Positions 41,474 through 50,382 of a stretch of DNA of 51,780 nt are shown here, one piece after another. Position 1 is the first letter of the stretch, and each line of letters opens with the position of its first letter. The DNA is taken from NCBI GenBank assembly GCA_016936235.1, contig JAFGPK010000070.1, positions 1-51,780 on the forward strand, in the 5' to 3' direction. The notes under the pieces are model-generated. The model made no database searches and was not told where the DNA came from. It saw nothing but the letters and a program-made list of their open reading frames with translations. The translations under genes were made by a program, and so were the position numbers. The DNA is from Candidatus Fermentibacteraceae bacterium (GTDB taxonomy: Bacteria > Fermentibacterota > Fermentibacteria > Fermentibacterales > JCC-6).

Positions 41474-42156
41474 TGGTGGTCTCCTTCCAGAACGTCAGCA
41501 GGTTCTACAACGACTGGCCGGCTCTCGAGAGGATAAACCTTCAGCTGGAACAGGGCGAATTCCTGGTGATCTCCGGGCCCAGCGGCGCCGGCAAGACTAC
41601 ACTCTTCAGACACATCTGGATGGGCGACCTGCCCAGTTCCGGCACCGTCGAAGTGGCCGGCTACAGTTCCGACCGGCTGAGCAGGAAGGAACTCCCGCTT
41701 CTCAGGAGGAAACTGGGAATAGTGTTCCAGGATTTCCGTCTGCTCCCCGAAAGGACCGTATACGATAACGTGGCACTTCCCCTGCAGGTAGCCGGAACAT
41801 CCCCCAAGGCGGTCAGGAGGAGGGTCTTCTCCCTCCTGGCTGAGATGGAGCTCAACCACAGGAGAGGCTCCTACCCCCACGAGCTTTCAGGCGGCGAGCA
41901 GCAGCGAGTCGCCATTGCGAGGGCGATGGTCGCACATCCCGTGATACTCCTCGCCGACGAACCCACGGGCAACCTGGACCCGGAGGTTTCCAGGAAGGTC
42001 ATAGAACTCCTGATGGAGATAAACAGGTCCGGGACAGCCGTGGTTCTCGCCACTCACGACCCCAGGCAGGTTCCCGCCGGTGTGGCCAGGTTCATGTATC
42101 TGGACAGGGGACACCTGGTGAATCCCAGCTCCTGGGACGGCTACGAGCAGCTGTGA
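41473..42156 (+). CDS. ftsE: Cell-division ABC transporter ATP-binding protein FtsE
   Basis: A 227-residue ATPase. Walker A ISGPSGAGKTTLFRHIW (~33-49), the Q-loop VFQDFRLLPERTVYDNVALP, the ABC signature ELSGGEQQRVAIARA and Walker B VILLADEPTGNLDP are intact, with the switch His in ATHDPRQ. FtsE works with FtsX to activate peptidoglycan hydrolases at the septum. Start ATG 41473 shares a base with the S4 gene's stop, and the end overlaps ftsX by four. Confidence 0.95.
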   Translation: MVVSFQNVSRFYNDWPALERINLQLEQGEFLVISGPSGAGKTTLFRHIWMGDLPSSGTVEVAGYSSDRLSRKELPLLRRKLGIVFQDFRLLPERTVYDNVALPLQVAGTSPKAVRRRVFSLLAEMELNHRRGSYPHELSGGEQQRVAIARAMVAHPVILLADEPTGNLDPEVSRKVIELLMEINRSGTAVVLATHDPRQVPAGVARFMYLDRGHLVNPSSWDGYEQL

Positions 42157-43028
42157 TACACCTCATCCGCAATGCGTTCCGCGAGGGTCTCATGAACATC
42201 AGGGGCAAGCTGGCCACCTTCCTCATCACGCTGCTCATGGTAAGTCTTTCGTTCATGGTCTTCGATATCTTCCTGGTGGTCTCCTGGAATCTCGGGACCG
42301 TACTCCGCAACGAGCAGGAGAACGTGGGGATAGAGATATTCCTGAAGGACACCGTAAGCGAGACTGATGCCGTGAACCTGGCGGACCTCGTTTCGGAGAT
42401 GGAGGGCGTAAGGTCCGTCTATTACGTTTCTCCGCAGGAGGCCGAGGCCATCTTCAGGGCGGACATGCCCGAGCAGGCGGACCTCCTGGCGCTCCTTGGC
42501 CCCCAGTTCCACCTCCCGGCTTCCATTCAGGTCACGCTTCACCCCGAATACAGGACCTCAGAGAGGGTAGGCGGCGTGGCCAGGACGGTATCGGGAATGG
42601 ACGGCGTGGATGACGTCATATACGGCAAGGAGTACCTTCCGGGACTGACAAGGGCGGTGGACATCCTGGAGAAGCTCGTCATCCTTGCCGGCCTTGTTCT
42701 GGCGGTGAGCCTCTCACTGGTGGTCGCGAATACCGTGAGGCTGGCCATAGCCAAGAGGGCGCTCACGGTTCAGATAATGAGTATAGTAGGGGCACCGGGA
42801 TGGTTCGTTAGGATGCCCTTCATCGGAGAGGGGCTCGTAACGGGAACGGCGGGTTCAGCCGGAAGCCTGCTTCTGACTGGGGCTGTATCATGGATGCTTT
42901 CGTCCAGCGTGCCCCACCAGTTCCTTCCCGGAGACTGGATAGCCCTTGTGCTGGTCCTGGGCGCGGGCTCGGGAGCGGCTGGCAGCTGGATCGGGATGAG
43001 GTCGGGAGTCCCCAAGCCCCGGCGATAG
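42153..43028 (+). CDS. ftsX: Cell-division protein FtsX
   Basis: A 291-residue permease-like protein with GTG start 42153 overlapping ftsE. One N-terminal helix (KLATFLITLLMVSLSFMVFD) is followed by an extracytoplasmic domain of ~125 residues (VGIEIFLKDTVSETDAVNLA; YYVSPQEAEAIF). Three further helices follow near residues 175, 225 and 265. VRLAIAKRALTVQIMSIVGA, the conserved FtsX 'EI.....GA' cytoplasmic loop region, is present. FtsEX carries a mechanical signal to murein hydrolases. The M23 peptidase encoded at 31732 is a candidate target, by inference only. Confidence 0.93.
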   Translation: MIHLIRNAFREGLMNIRGKLATFLITLLMVSLSFMVFDIFLVVSWNLGTVLRNEQENVGIEIFLKDTVSETDAVNLADLVSEMEGVRSVYYVSPQEAEAIFRADMPEQADLLALLGPQFHLPASIQVTLHPEYRTSERVGGVARTVSGMDGVDDVIYGKEYLPGLTRAVDILEKLVILAGLVLAVSLSLVVANTVRLAIAKRALTVQIMSIVGAPGWFVRMPFIGEGLVTGTAGSAGSLLLTGAVSWMLSSSVPHQFLPGDWIALVLVLGAGSGAAGSWIGMRSGVPKPRR

Positions 43029-43083
43029 GTTTTTCACTGCCGGAATTCAATGGCAAAGCATGTTGAACGACAGGAGTTGTTGT

Positions 43084-43545
43084 ATGAAAAGTACCGTAAT
43101 CGTACTGATGCTGATCACCGCCGCGGTCTTCGCCCAGAGCGGATCCCGCACCGAACCCGCCCCGATGGACCAGCAGACGGTGGAGGCCGCCCCGGCCGAT
43201 GGACAGCCTGCCGCCTCCGGAGGCGCTGCGACCCAGACCACGGCCCAGGAGCCGCAGACCTGCATGGGCGGAGGGGGCATCATGAGCTTCGTTCCCATGA
43301 TAGCCATAATCGCCATCTTCTACTTCCTTATGATACGTCCGCAGCAGAAACAGGCAAAGATGCTGAGGGAGATGAGGGACGCTCTGCAGAAGGATGACAG
43401 GGTCATTACCAGCGGAGGCATCCACGGGATAATAACCAATCTCAAGGGCGACGTGGTGACCGTAAGGATAGCCGAGGGCGTGAAGATAGACGTTGACAGG
43501 AACTCCCTTCAACTCGACAGCGTTGAGAAGGAAGCGGCCAGGTAG
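43084..43545 (+). CDS. yajC: Preprotein translocase subunit YajC
   Basis: A 153-residue YajC, longer than usual because of a secretory leader and a Pro/Ala/Gln-rich stretch. ATG 43084, with CAGGAG seven bases upstream, gives MKSTVIVLMLITAAVFAQSG. The YajC domain starts at about residue 75: MIAIIAIFYFLMIRPQQKQA, then KMLREMRDALQKDDRVITSG and GIHGIITNLKGDVVTVRIAE. YajC associates with SecDF in the Sec pathway. SecD and SecF genes do not follow here as they often do; def is next. Confidence 0.9.
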   Translation: MKSTVIVLMLITAAVFAQSGSRTEPAPMDQQTVEAAPADGQPAASGGAATQTTAQEPQTCMGGGGIMSFVPMIAIIAIFYFLMIRPQQKQAKMLREMRDALQKDDRVITSGGIHGIITNLKGDVVTVRIAEGVKIDVDRNSLQLDSVEKEAAR

Positions 43546-43578
43546 ATCCCTGCCGCCCGAAAGGGGAATTTCACGCAA

Positions 43579-44106
43579 ATGGGAAGGAAACTTCAGTATT
43601 ACGGGTCGGAGATACTGAGGAACGTTTCAGGTGAAGTGGACATATCCGCAGGGATGGATTTTCTCCGTGACCTGGTCTCAGACATGAAGCAGATACTCCT
43701 CATGGAGAGAGGCCTGGGACTGGCGGCCCCGCAGGCCGGGGAGAATGTCAGGGTTTTCATACTCAATCCTGCCGAGCTGGACCTGAACGGGCATTCGGTC
43801 TTCATTAATCCTGAGGTCAGAGCCCACGGCCCAATGCAGAAGGACGAGGAGGGTTGCCTGAGCATCCCCGGTATCTTCGAATTGGTGCGCCGTCCGTCCA
43901 TGGTCTCCGTACGGGCTGCGGACCTCGAGGGGGCCGAGTTCACTCTGGAACTGTCGGATTACGCGGCCAGGGCCGTTCAGCACGAGAAAGATCACCTCGA
44001 CGGGGTGCTCTTCGTAGACAAGCTGAGTCCCATAAGAAAGAAGCTCGTCAGGAAACAGCTTGCCGATATCCGGCGGGAGTACGGCAGCGACCGCGGGATA
44101 TTCTGA
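43579..44106 (+). CDS. def: Peptide deformylase
   Basis: A 175-residue metalloenzyme. The three diagnostic motifs are intact: GLGLAAPQAG, EEGCLSIPG with the cysteine ligand, and VQHEKDHLDG with the two histidine ligands and catalytic Glu. It removes the formyl group from nascent N-termini. fmt, which adds the formyl group, starts directly after the stop codon. ATG 43579 is 33 bases after yajC. Confidence 0.96.
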   Translation: MGRKLQYYGSEILRNVSGEVDISAGMDFLRDLVSDMKQILLMERGLGLAAPQAGENVRVFILNPAELDLNGHSVFINPEVRAHGPMQKDEEGCLSIPGIFELVRRPSMVSVRAADLEGAEFTLELSDYAARAVQHEKDHLDGVLFVDKLSPIRKKLVRKQLADIRREYGSDRGIF

Positions 44107-45048
44107 GTGAAGCCGCATCTGCGTATCGTCTTCTTCGGCACGTCATCCTTCGCCGTACCGGTGCTGGGGAGTCTCCTTGGATCGGTGCACCCGGTACTCT
44201 GCGTGGTCACCAGGCCTCCCATGCCGGCCGGGAGGGGAAGAAGCCTTACACAGCCCCCGGTATACCTCCACATAAGGGAGAACGCTCCCCGGGTGGATGT
44301 CCATCAGCCTGCGAAGCTCACCGAAGAGTTCATCGGCATCCTTGCTGAAATGGAGCCTGACGTGATGGTCACCGCGTCCTACGGCGCATGGCTGCCGGAG
44401 GGACTTCTCGGGATTCCGCGGCTCGGTGTCCTGAACGTCCACCCTTCGCTTCTCCCTCTCTACCGGGGAGCTTCGCCCGTGATAAGGGCGATACTGGACG
44501 GAAGGGAGGAGACGGGAGTCTCCTTCATGCTCACCGACTCCGGATGGGATACGGGTCCCGTGGTGGCCGTTTACCGGGAGTCCATACATCCCGACGATAC
44601 CGCGGGAACACTGGAGGACAGGCTTGCCCGGCTTGCGGGCGACATGATCCTCCCGACGCTGGAAGGATATGACGGCGGCAGCCTCGAACCGGAGCCGCAG
44701 AAGGGGGAGCCCCTCTACGCGAAGAAGATAAGCGCCGGGGAAACCTGGCTGGACTGGAAATGCACCGCCCGTTCCCTTGAAAGAAAGGTCAGAGCCTTCC
44801 AGCCTTCTCCAGGCGCCAGGACATCCCACGGTGGAAGGCTGCTTAAGGTGATTGCCGCCTGCATCTCCAATGCCTCTGTCCCTCCCGGGGAGGTGGCGGT
44901 GGAAGGCGGCAGCCTCACCGTTGGCTGCGGAGACGGGGAATCACTGAGGATAATATCGCTCCAGCCGGCTTCCCGCGGCGTGATGACCGCGGAGGAATTC
45001 CTGCGGGGATACAGGATGAGAACGGGTGACCGTCTTGAGAGACCCTAA
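44107..45048 (+). CDS. fmt: Methionyl-tRNA formyltransferase
   Basis: A 313-residue enzyme with GTG start immediately after the def TGA. The N-terminal domain shows IVFFGTSSFAVPVL, VTRPPMPAGRG and the formyl-transfer motif LNVHPSLLPLYRGASPV. FMLTDSGWDTGPVVA and KKISAGETWLDW follow, and a C-terminal OB-like domain extends to residue 313. It formylates initiator Met-tRNA with 10-formyl-THF. Its final 23 bases overlap the DUF116 gene. Confidence 0.96.
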   Translation: MKPHLRIVFFGTSSFAVPVLGSLLGSVHPVLCVVTRPPMPAGRGRSLTQPPVYLHIRENAPRVDVHQPAKLTEEFIGILAEMEPDVMVTASYGAWLPEGLLGIPRLGVLNVHPSLLPLYRGASPVIRAILDGREETGVSFMLTDSGWDTGPVVAVYRESIHPDDTAGTLEDRLARLAGDMILPTLEGYDGGSLEPEPQKGEPLYAKKISAGETWLDWKCTARSLERKVRAFQPSPGARTSHGGRLLKVIAACISNASVPPGEVAVEGGSLTVGCGDGESLRIISLQPASRGVMTAEEFLRGYRMRTGDRLERP

Positions 45049-45751
45049 GAGATCCGTTCTTCTCTTCCATACGGGCCTGGCGGTCTTCTCACTGCTTCCC
45101 GCCCTGATTCTTCTCCCGCTGCTGGCGGCAGCCACGGGGAAAAGCCCGGTTCCACTTCTGTCAGGCCTTGCGGTTATTGCGCTCTTCCAGCTCCTTGGGG
45201 CGCTCTACAGGGCTGGAGCGATTCCCGGGGCCCTTCCCCTCAGGCTCTCGTACTTGACACTGAAGATGATCCAGTCGCTGCACCTTATCTCCGAGTACAC
45301 ACCGGAGAAGGTGGTGGTTGTCATGAACAACAGGAAAGCTCTGGCCGCGGCCCCGGCAGGTTTCAGCCCTGACAGGACCCTGATACTGCTGCCTCACTGT
45401 CTTCAGAGCCATCAGTGCCCCATAAGGCTCACCTACGATCCCGACGGATGCGAAAGGTGCGGCAGGTGCCCCATAGGGAACCTGCTGGACATCCGTGACA
45501 GGTTCGGGACACATTTCGCCATTGCCTCGGGAGGAACGTCGGCCAGGCGTATCGTGGAGAAGGTCAGGCCTTCCCTGATCGTAGCTGTGGCCTGTCCCAT
45601 CGATCTTTCGCTGGGAATACTGGACGTGCAGCCCATAACTACTGTCGGTGTCCTGAACCAGTGGCGCAACGGCCCGTGCTACGATACGTGGGTGGACAGC
45701 CGTGAGCTTGAAGCAGCGCTGACCCTTCTCCTGGGCGGCGGCGGGACCTAG
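45026..45751 (+). CDS. DUF116 family membrane protein
   Basis: A 241-residue protein. Two membrane helices occupy residues ~12-60. The rest matches DUF116: LILLPHCLQSHQCPIRLTYD, DGCERCGRCPIGNLLDI, the 'ASGGTSARRIV' segment, VVAVACPIDLSLGIL-like text (read IVAVACPIDLSLGI), and LNQWRNGPCYDTWVD. The cysteines suggest metal or Fe-S binding. The function is not known. GTG 45026 lies inside fmt; TTG 45035 is an alternative. Its stop overlaps the convergent pepF stop by four bases. Confidence 0.88.
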   Translation: MTVLRDPKRSVLLFHTGLAVFSLLPALILLPLLAAATGKSPVPLLSGLAVIALFQLLGALYRAGAIPGALPLRLSYLTLKMIQSLHLISEYTPEKVVVVMNNRKALAAAPAGFSPDRTLILLPHCLQSHQCPIRLTYDPDGCERCGRCPIGNLLDIRDRFGTHFAIASGGTSARRIVEKVRPSLIVAVACPIDLSLGILDVQPITTVGVLNQWRNGPCYDTWVDSRELEAALTLLLGGGGT

Positions 45752-47562
45752 TCCAGGAGTTCTTCCAGCTCGTCCAGAGTCTCCTCCATCTTGGAAAGAG
45801 CAGAATTGACAGGCGCCGGTGTGGCAAGATCAACCCCCGCGTTCCGCAGCAGTTCCAGGGGGGGCTTTGAAGCGCCTCCCTTGAGGAACTCCATGTAGCT
45901 CTCCACGGCTCCCGGTCTTCCCTCCAGTATCCGCGAGGATATGTCGACGGCCGATGAAAGCCCGGTGGCGTATTTGTAGACGTAGAAGTTGTAGTAGAAA
46001 TGAGGTATGCGGGACCATTCCGCGGCTATCGGCTCATCCTCAAGGTCCCAGGCGAAGGAATCGCCGTGGTAGAGGCGCACCAGTTCGTAATAGGTCTCGT
46101 TGAGCCAGTCCGGCGTCAGGGAACCGCCGGATTCGACTTCCTCGTGCAGGAGCTTTTCGAATTCGGCGAACATGGTCTGTCTGACGATGGTGCTCCTGAA
46201 CTTGCCCAGCAGATGGTCGAGGATGTAGGTCCTGGCGCTCTCATCGTCGAGTTTCCGTAGAAGCAGGTCGATGAGAAGCATCTCGTTGGTTGTTGAAGCG
46301 ACCTCCGCCACCAGTATCCTGTAATCCGAAGTATGGTACGGCTGGTGCTTCCGCGAAAGGTAGCTGTGCATGGAGTGGCCTGCCTCGTGGGCAAGGGTGA
46401 AAACGCTGGAGAGGTTGCCGTTGAAGTTGTGGAGTATGTAGGGATGGGAGTCGTAGCAGCCGCCGGAATAGGCTCCCGAGCGCTTTCCTATGTTCTCGTA
46501 CCTGTCCGCCCACCTTTCCCTGAATCCCGCTGCAAGTACATCGGTGTAGTCGCTCCCCAGCCTGGCGGTGGCCTCCAGTGTGAGGCCCACGGCATCGTCC
46601 CAGCTGTATTCCCCGCTGGATTCAGGCACGATGGGAACGTGGACATCGTACATGTGAGCGGGAGAGAGTTCCAGGACCTCGCTTCGAAGACGGTAGTACC
46701 TGTGGATCGCGGGAAGGTTGTCGTGGACGGAGCTGATCAGGGAATCGTAGACCGAGGTGTCCACCCGATCGTTGAAAAGTGAGGCCTCAAGGGCGGAAGC
46801 GAAGTTCCTCGTCCTAGCTCTGAATACCTGCGACCTAACCTGTCCCTGCAGAAGGGCGCCCTTGGTGGGGACGTTCCCAAGCACTTCGCGGTAGAAACCT
46901 TCGAATGCATCCTTCCTGACCCTTCTGTCCTTCTTCTGAAGGAGCGCGCTCAGATTGCCGTTGGTCAACCTGACCCTCTCACCGGTCTCGTCCTCTATCT
47001 CAGGGAGCCTGGCGGGCATGTCCACGTTGCTCAGCTTGCCGAAGGTATCCGCGAAACATCCGATTATCTCGCTTGTGCCTGCAAGGATCTTCTCCTCGCT
47101 CTTCGAGAGCGTATGGGGCCGGTACCTGAGTATGTTCTCCAGCCAGGCTGCGTACGTTCTCAGATCGTGTGTTCCGATCCAGGAGTCCATGGTCTCCTCG
47201 GGGATGGCCAGAAGCTCCGGAACGAAGAAGGAGGATGCCGCGCCGACCTCGGCGACCCTGCTGTCGATCCTGGATGCCATTCCTCCGAAAAGGGAATCGG
47301 AGAGGTCCTCGTCCCTCTTCATACCGGCGTAGGTTTGCAGTTTCTCCAGCGTGCGGTGTTGCGCCAGGAGTACTTCCAGGGCCTCTTTCAGTGTGCCCGG
47401 TGTCTCCCCGAGCCTGCCCGACCATACGCTTATCTCCCCGGGGAACGAGGTTGTCCTACTGAATTCCTCTTCCCACGATTCGGGAGAGGAGTAGATCTCC
47501 TCCACGCTCCACCTGTCCTTTTGCGGGACCTCGCTCCTCTTCCTGAGATTATTCGCCATCAT
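45748..47562 (-). CDS. pepF: Oligoendopeptidase F, M3B family
   Basis: A 604-residue zinc peptidase. The HExxH motif lies in FTLAHEAGHSMHSYLS and the third ligand follows in VAEVASTTNEMLL. The N-terminal DRWSVEEIYSSPESWEEEF, the mid-region FARARTRNFASALEASL-like stretch (read VFRARTRNFASALEASLFND), and the closing AVDISSRILEG all fit PepF. It hydrolyses 7-17 residue peptides in the cytoplasm. Start ATG 47562 overlaps the thioesterase stop (ATGA), so the two form a small minus-strand operon. Confidence 0.94.
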   Translation of the reverse strand: MMANNLRKRSEVPQKDRWSVEEIYSSPESWEEEFSRTTSFPGEISVWSGRLGETPGTLKEALEVLLAQHRTLEKLQTYAGMKRDEDLSDSLFGGMASRIDSRVAEVGAASSFFVPELLAIPEETMDSWIGTHDLRTYAAWLENILRYRPHTLSKSEEKILAGTSEIIGCFADTFGKLSNVDMPARLPEIEDETGERVRLTNGNLSALLQKKDRRVRKDAFEGFYREVLGNVPTKGALLQGQVRSQVFRARTRNFASALEASLFNDRVDTSVYDSLISSVHDNLPAIHRYYRLRSEVLELSPAHMYDVHVPIVPESSGEYSWDDAVGLTLEATARLGSDYTDVLAAGFRERWADRYENIGKRSGAYSGGCYDSHPYILHNFNGNLSSVFTLAHEAGHSMHSYLSRKHQPYHTSDYRILVAEVASTTNEMLLIDLLLRKLDDESARTYILDHLLGKFRSTIVRQTMFAEFEKLLHEEVESGGSLTPDWLNETYYELVRLYHGDSFAWDLEDEPIAAEWSRIPHFYYNFYVYKYATGLSSAVDISSRILEGRPGAVESYMEFLKGGASKPPLELLRNAGVDLATPAPVNSALSKMEETLDELEELLD

Positions 47563-47969
47563 TTTCCAATCCGATCGCTGTACTTTTCAACCAGCTTTTC
47601 CATGAATCCGACAATGTCCACCACGTACCTCTCGTGGGTCCCCGCTCCCACCGTACCATGACGGTCGGAGGCGCTGACCGCGAAAAGGATCCTTCTTCCG
47701 GTCACTTCCATCACCGACGCACCCGCCCTGACCCTCTCGCCAACAGGAGTGGCGGAGATGTGCCGGATGTCCACCCTTGTCCCCACCGTGGTGAATCCCT
47801 CGGGGAGGGCTGACTGGACGGCGTCCCTTGCGGTCTGCTCGAAGAGCAGGATCATGGATGGGGTGGATAGAACGTCCACACCTCCGGAGCCGACCGAAGA
47901 GGCGGTCACTTTATCGTCAACGGTTATTTCCACGCTTCGCTGGAGGCCGATCAGGTGATCGAGGTTCAT
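47559..47969 (-). CDS. Hot-dog fold thioesterase, FlK-like
   Basis: A 136-residue protein. The pattern matches the fluoroacetyl-CoA thioesterase (FlK) family: VDVLSTPSMILLFEQTARDA, the TTVGTRVDIRHISATPVGER segment with its histidine, and VGAGTHERYVVD. Residues corresponding to the FlK catalytic Thr (in STPSM), Glu (FEQ) and His (IRHIS) are all visible. In most bacteria these proteins are general acyl-CoA thioesterases, and nothing here suggests fluoroacetate. ATG 47969 follows GGGAG at a modest distance. Confidence 0.85.
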   Translation of the reverse strand: MNLDHLIGLQRSVEITVDDKVTASSVGSGGVDVLSTPSMILLFEQTARDAVQSALPEGFTTVGTRVDIRHISATPVGERVRAGASVMEVTGRRILFAVSASDRHGTVGAGTHERYVVDIVGFMEKLVEKYSDRIGK

Positions 47970-48121
47970 GGTATCTCACTCCCGGGTGTGGCGCAAGAAT
48001 GGTATTTACGGTGAGCAGGAACTAATATACATTATAGCTCACTGTTTTCAACTATTTCCGGAAACGTTTCCCTCAGATCTCGGAACACATGAACAACGAA
48101 CTTGAACGATGGAGATAAGCT
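47970..48121. promoter_or_regulatory. Divergent promoter region, AT-rich
   Basis: These 152 bases separate the thioesterase-pepF operon from the plus-strand lipoprotein gene. Around 48005-48035 there is TTTACG, 17 bases, then TACATT, a passable plus-strand -35/-10 pair within an AT-rich patch (ACTAATATACATTATAG). No terminator or riboswitch is evident. Confidence 0.3.
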
Positions 48122-48904
48122 ATGAGATCACTAGGATATTTACTGGCCGCCGGACTCCTGGCGGCCCTTGCCTGCACCGGTGAGCCCAGCGCCTCCGCAC
48201 AGCCCGGGATCGAGATCGGCGTGATCACGGACTGCCTGCCCTCGCCGGGGGAAACCGTAACCGGCCTGGCGTTCGGAGGAGGATGGTTGTGGGCGGTGGA
48301 CTCGTCAACCAGGACCGTCTTCAGGATGGATCCGGCCACCGGAGAAGTGGATGGGTCATTCCCCTGCAGCCTGCCGAACTCGTACAGGACCACGGGTCTG
48401 GCCTACAGCAGCGAGAATGCCATGATCCTGGTGGGACTCTGGGATTACGGATACAACGGTTATGTATACCAGTACTCGCTATCCGGCGAACTCATCGGTT
48501 CCATGAGCATGTGCGGGGGTTGAGGCAATCCTGTCTCGTCGGTGACGGGACTGGCTGTTCACACTGACTACCTCTACCTTGCCTCCAGGTCACAGAGCAG
48601 GACATACAGGTATTCCCTTCCCGGTATCTACGGCATGACCAGCAGTACGCCCTTCGGAAGGACCAGCAAGACCTGGGATATCGCCCGTGACCTCCAGGGG
48701 GGCATATGGGCTGCCATGGACAGCGGCGGGTATTCCGTCGGATGCTTCGACTCCGGAGGCGACATGGTGGCCGGTATCAGCACCGACCTCGTCTCCCGGG
48801 CGATGGGAGTGGCCATGGACGATGACGGCACACTCTGGGTCAGCAATAACGATGACGGGATGATATACGGGATAGACGTCTCCCGGGATGAGACCGGGGA
48901 CTGA
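48122..48904 (+). pseudogene. Lipoprotein, beta-propeller-like, interrupted by one in-frame UGA
   Basis: A 259-codon sense frame from ATG 48122 to TGA 48902 broken only by TGA at 48521-48523. The N-terminus MRSLGYLLAAGLLAALACTG is a lipoprotein signal. Both halves have WD/NHL-like beta-propeller character: TVTGLAFGGGWLWAVDSSTR, FRMDPATGEVDG before the stop, and SVTGLAVHTDYLYLASRSQS and GVAMDDDGTLWVSNNDDGMI after it. The repeated 'VTGLA' units on each side show one original protein. The text at the break is MCGG-stop-GNPVSSV. Explanations are a nonsense mutation (TGG to TGA is one step), an assembly error, selenocysteine or readthrough. UGA is a normal stop elsewhere in this window. Confidence 0.8.
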
Positions 48905-48942
48905 GGAAGACGAGCGCACATCCACATGAACCGGAGATGACG

Positions 48943-50331
48943 ATGCGAGAATGTATTTACGGTATCGACGCCATGGTCCCGCTCCTCAGCGGCAGGACAG
49001 TCCGATATGTGAACCTCGACAATGCCGCCAGCACCCCCCCCATGAAATCCGTGGTCAGGGCCATATCGGAGCTGGCTCCCTACTACTCCAGCGTTCACAG
49101 GGGGACCGGGTTCAAGTCCAGGCTCTGCACCGACGCGTACGACCAGGCCCACGAGATAATCGGGGAGTTCGTGGGCGCCGACCTGCGGTCCAACACGGTC
49201 ATTTTCGTAAAGAACGCAACCGAAGCCATCAACAAGCTTTCACACAGGTTCGTCGCCCCGGAGGGTTCCTTCGTGGTGACCACGAGGATGGAGCACCATT
49301 CGAATGACCTTCCGTGGCGTGACCATTTCGATACCCTTCATGTTAGGATCGAACCTGATGGAAGGCTGGACGAGGAGCATTACGATTCCATACTCAGGGA
49401 TCATGCCGGCAGGATCGCCCTTGTCGCGGTGACCGGAGCCTCCAATGTGACCGGTTTCATACTGCCGATACACAGACTTGCGGAGAAGGCGCATGCCGCC
49501 GGTGCGCGCATCATGGTGGATGCCGCCCAGCTGGCGCCCCACAGGAAGATAGACATGAAGCCGGACGACGCCCCGGACCACATCGATTACCTGGCCATAG
49601 CCGGGCATAAGATGTACGCACCCTACGGAACCGGCGCTCTTATCGGTCCGAAGGAGGGTTTCCTCGACGGAGCGCCCGATTACTGCGGCGGAGGAACGGT
49701 CCACGTCGTCACTCCCGATGAGGTCTACTGGGCCGGAATGCCCGACCGCGACGAGGCGGGAAGCCCCAATGTCATGGGCGCCGTAGCCATGGCCGCTGCG
49801 GCGAAGACGCTGATGGAAGAGGGAATGGATTCAGTGGCCGAGCACGAGCGGGAACTCACCGAGTACGCCCTGAGAAAGCTGGCCGGGATGGGCGACATAC
49901 TCATCTACGGCGAGACGGACCCGGCACGGGCTTCGGAGAAGGTGGGAGTCATACCCTTCAACCTCCGGGGAACGGACCATGCTCTGCTGGCGGCGGTGGC
50001 CGGTTTCGAATGCGGCGTGGGCGTCAGGAACGGGTGCTTCTGTGCCCATCCCTACGTGGTGGAGCTCCTGCACCTAAAGGACAGCGAGATCTCCAGCTGG
50101 CGGGAGCAGTTCCTCAGGGGTGACAAGACAAGGATGCCGGGCATGGTCCGCATGAGCTTAGGGTGCTACAGCAACCGGGAGGACGTCGACCGTCTTCTTG
50201 AAGCGATCAACATCATAAGGGACCGTGATTACATAGGCGACTACCATCAGATCCCTGAGACCGGGGAGTTCTTCCCGAGAGGGTACACGGATGACTACTC
50301 AGGATACTGGATGTACCCTGATGGGGTATAA
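48943..50331 (+). CDS. Class V aminotransferase (cysteine desulfurase/SufS-like)
   Basis: A 462-residue PLP enzyme. ATG 48943 has GGAG six bases upstream; ATG 48937 is too close to it. Landmarks are VNLDNAASTPPMKSV, the HRGTGFKSRLCTDAYDQAHE segment, FVKNATEAINKLSHRF, MEHHSNDLPW, MVDAAQLAPHRKID and the Schiff-base lysine Lys223 in AGHKMYAPYGTGALIG. The C-terminal VRNGCFCAHPYV segment carries two cysteines near the place of the persulfide cysteine in group II desulfurases. It could be a SufS-like desulfurase, or another class V lyase; no suf or isc partner gene lies next to it. Confidence 0.88.
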   Translation: MRECIYGIDAMVPLLSGRTVRYVNLDNAASTPPMKSVVRAISELAPYYSSVHRGTGFKSRLCTDAYDQAHEIIGEFVGADLRSNTVIFVKNATEAINKLSHRFVAPEGSFVVTTRMEHHSNDLPWRDHFDTLHVRIEPDGRLDEEHYDSILRDHAGRIALVAVTGASNVTGFILPIHRLAEKAHAAGARIMVDAAQLAPHRKIDMKPDDAPDHIDYLAIAGHKMYAPYGTGALIGPKEGFLDGAPDYCGGGTVHVVTPDEVYWAGMPDRDEAGSPNVMGAVAMAAAAKTLMEEGMDSVAEHERELTEYALRKLAGMGDILIYGETDPARASEKVGVIPFNLRGTDHALLAAVAGFECGVGVRNGCFCAHPYVVELLHLKDSEISSWREQFLRGDKTRMPGMVRMSLGCYSNREDVDRLLEAINIIRDRDYIGDYHQIPETGEFFPRGYTDDYSGYWMYPDGV

Positions 50332-50382
50332 TGTTATATGAATATATTATGCATATCCAACCAATTGATTGAGAGGTTAATC

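Noticed and set aside
48122-48904. Genetic code with UGA reassigned to Gly or Trp
   Set aside because: UGA is the proper stop of many genes here (for example the obg/dprA, dapA/dapB and HU/ftsK junctions), so a general reassignment is ruled out; only site-specific recoding remains possible.
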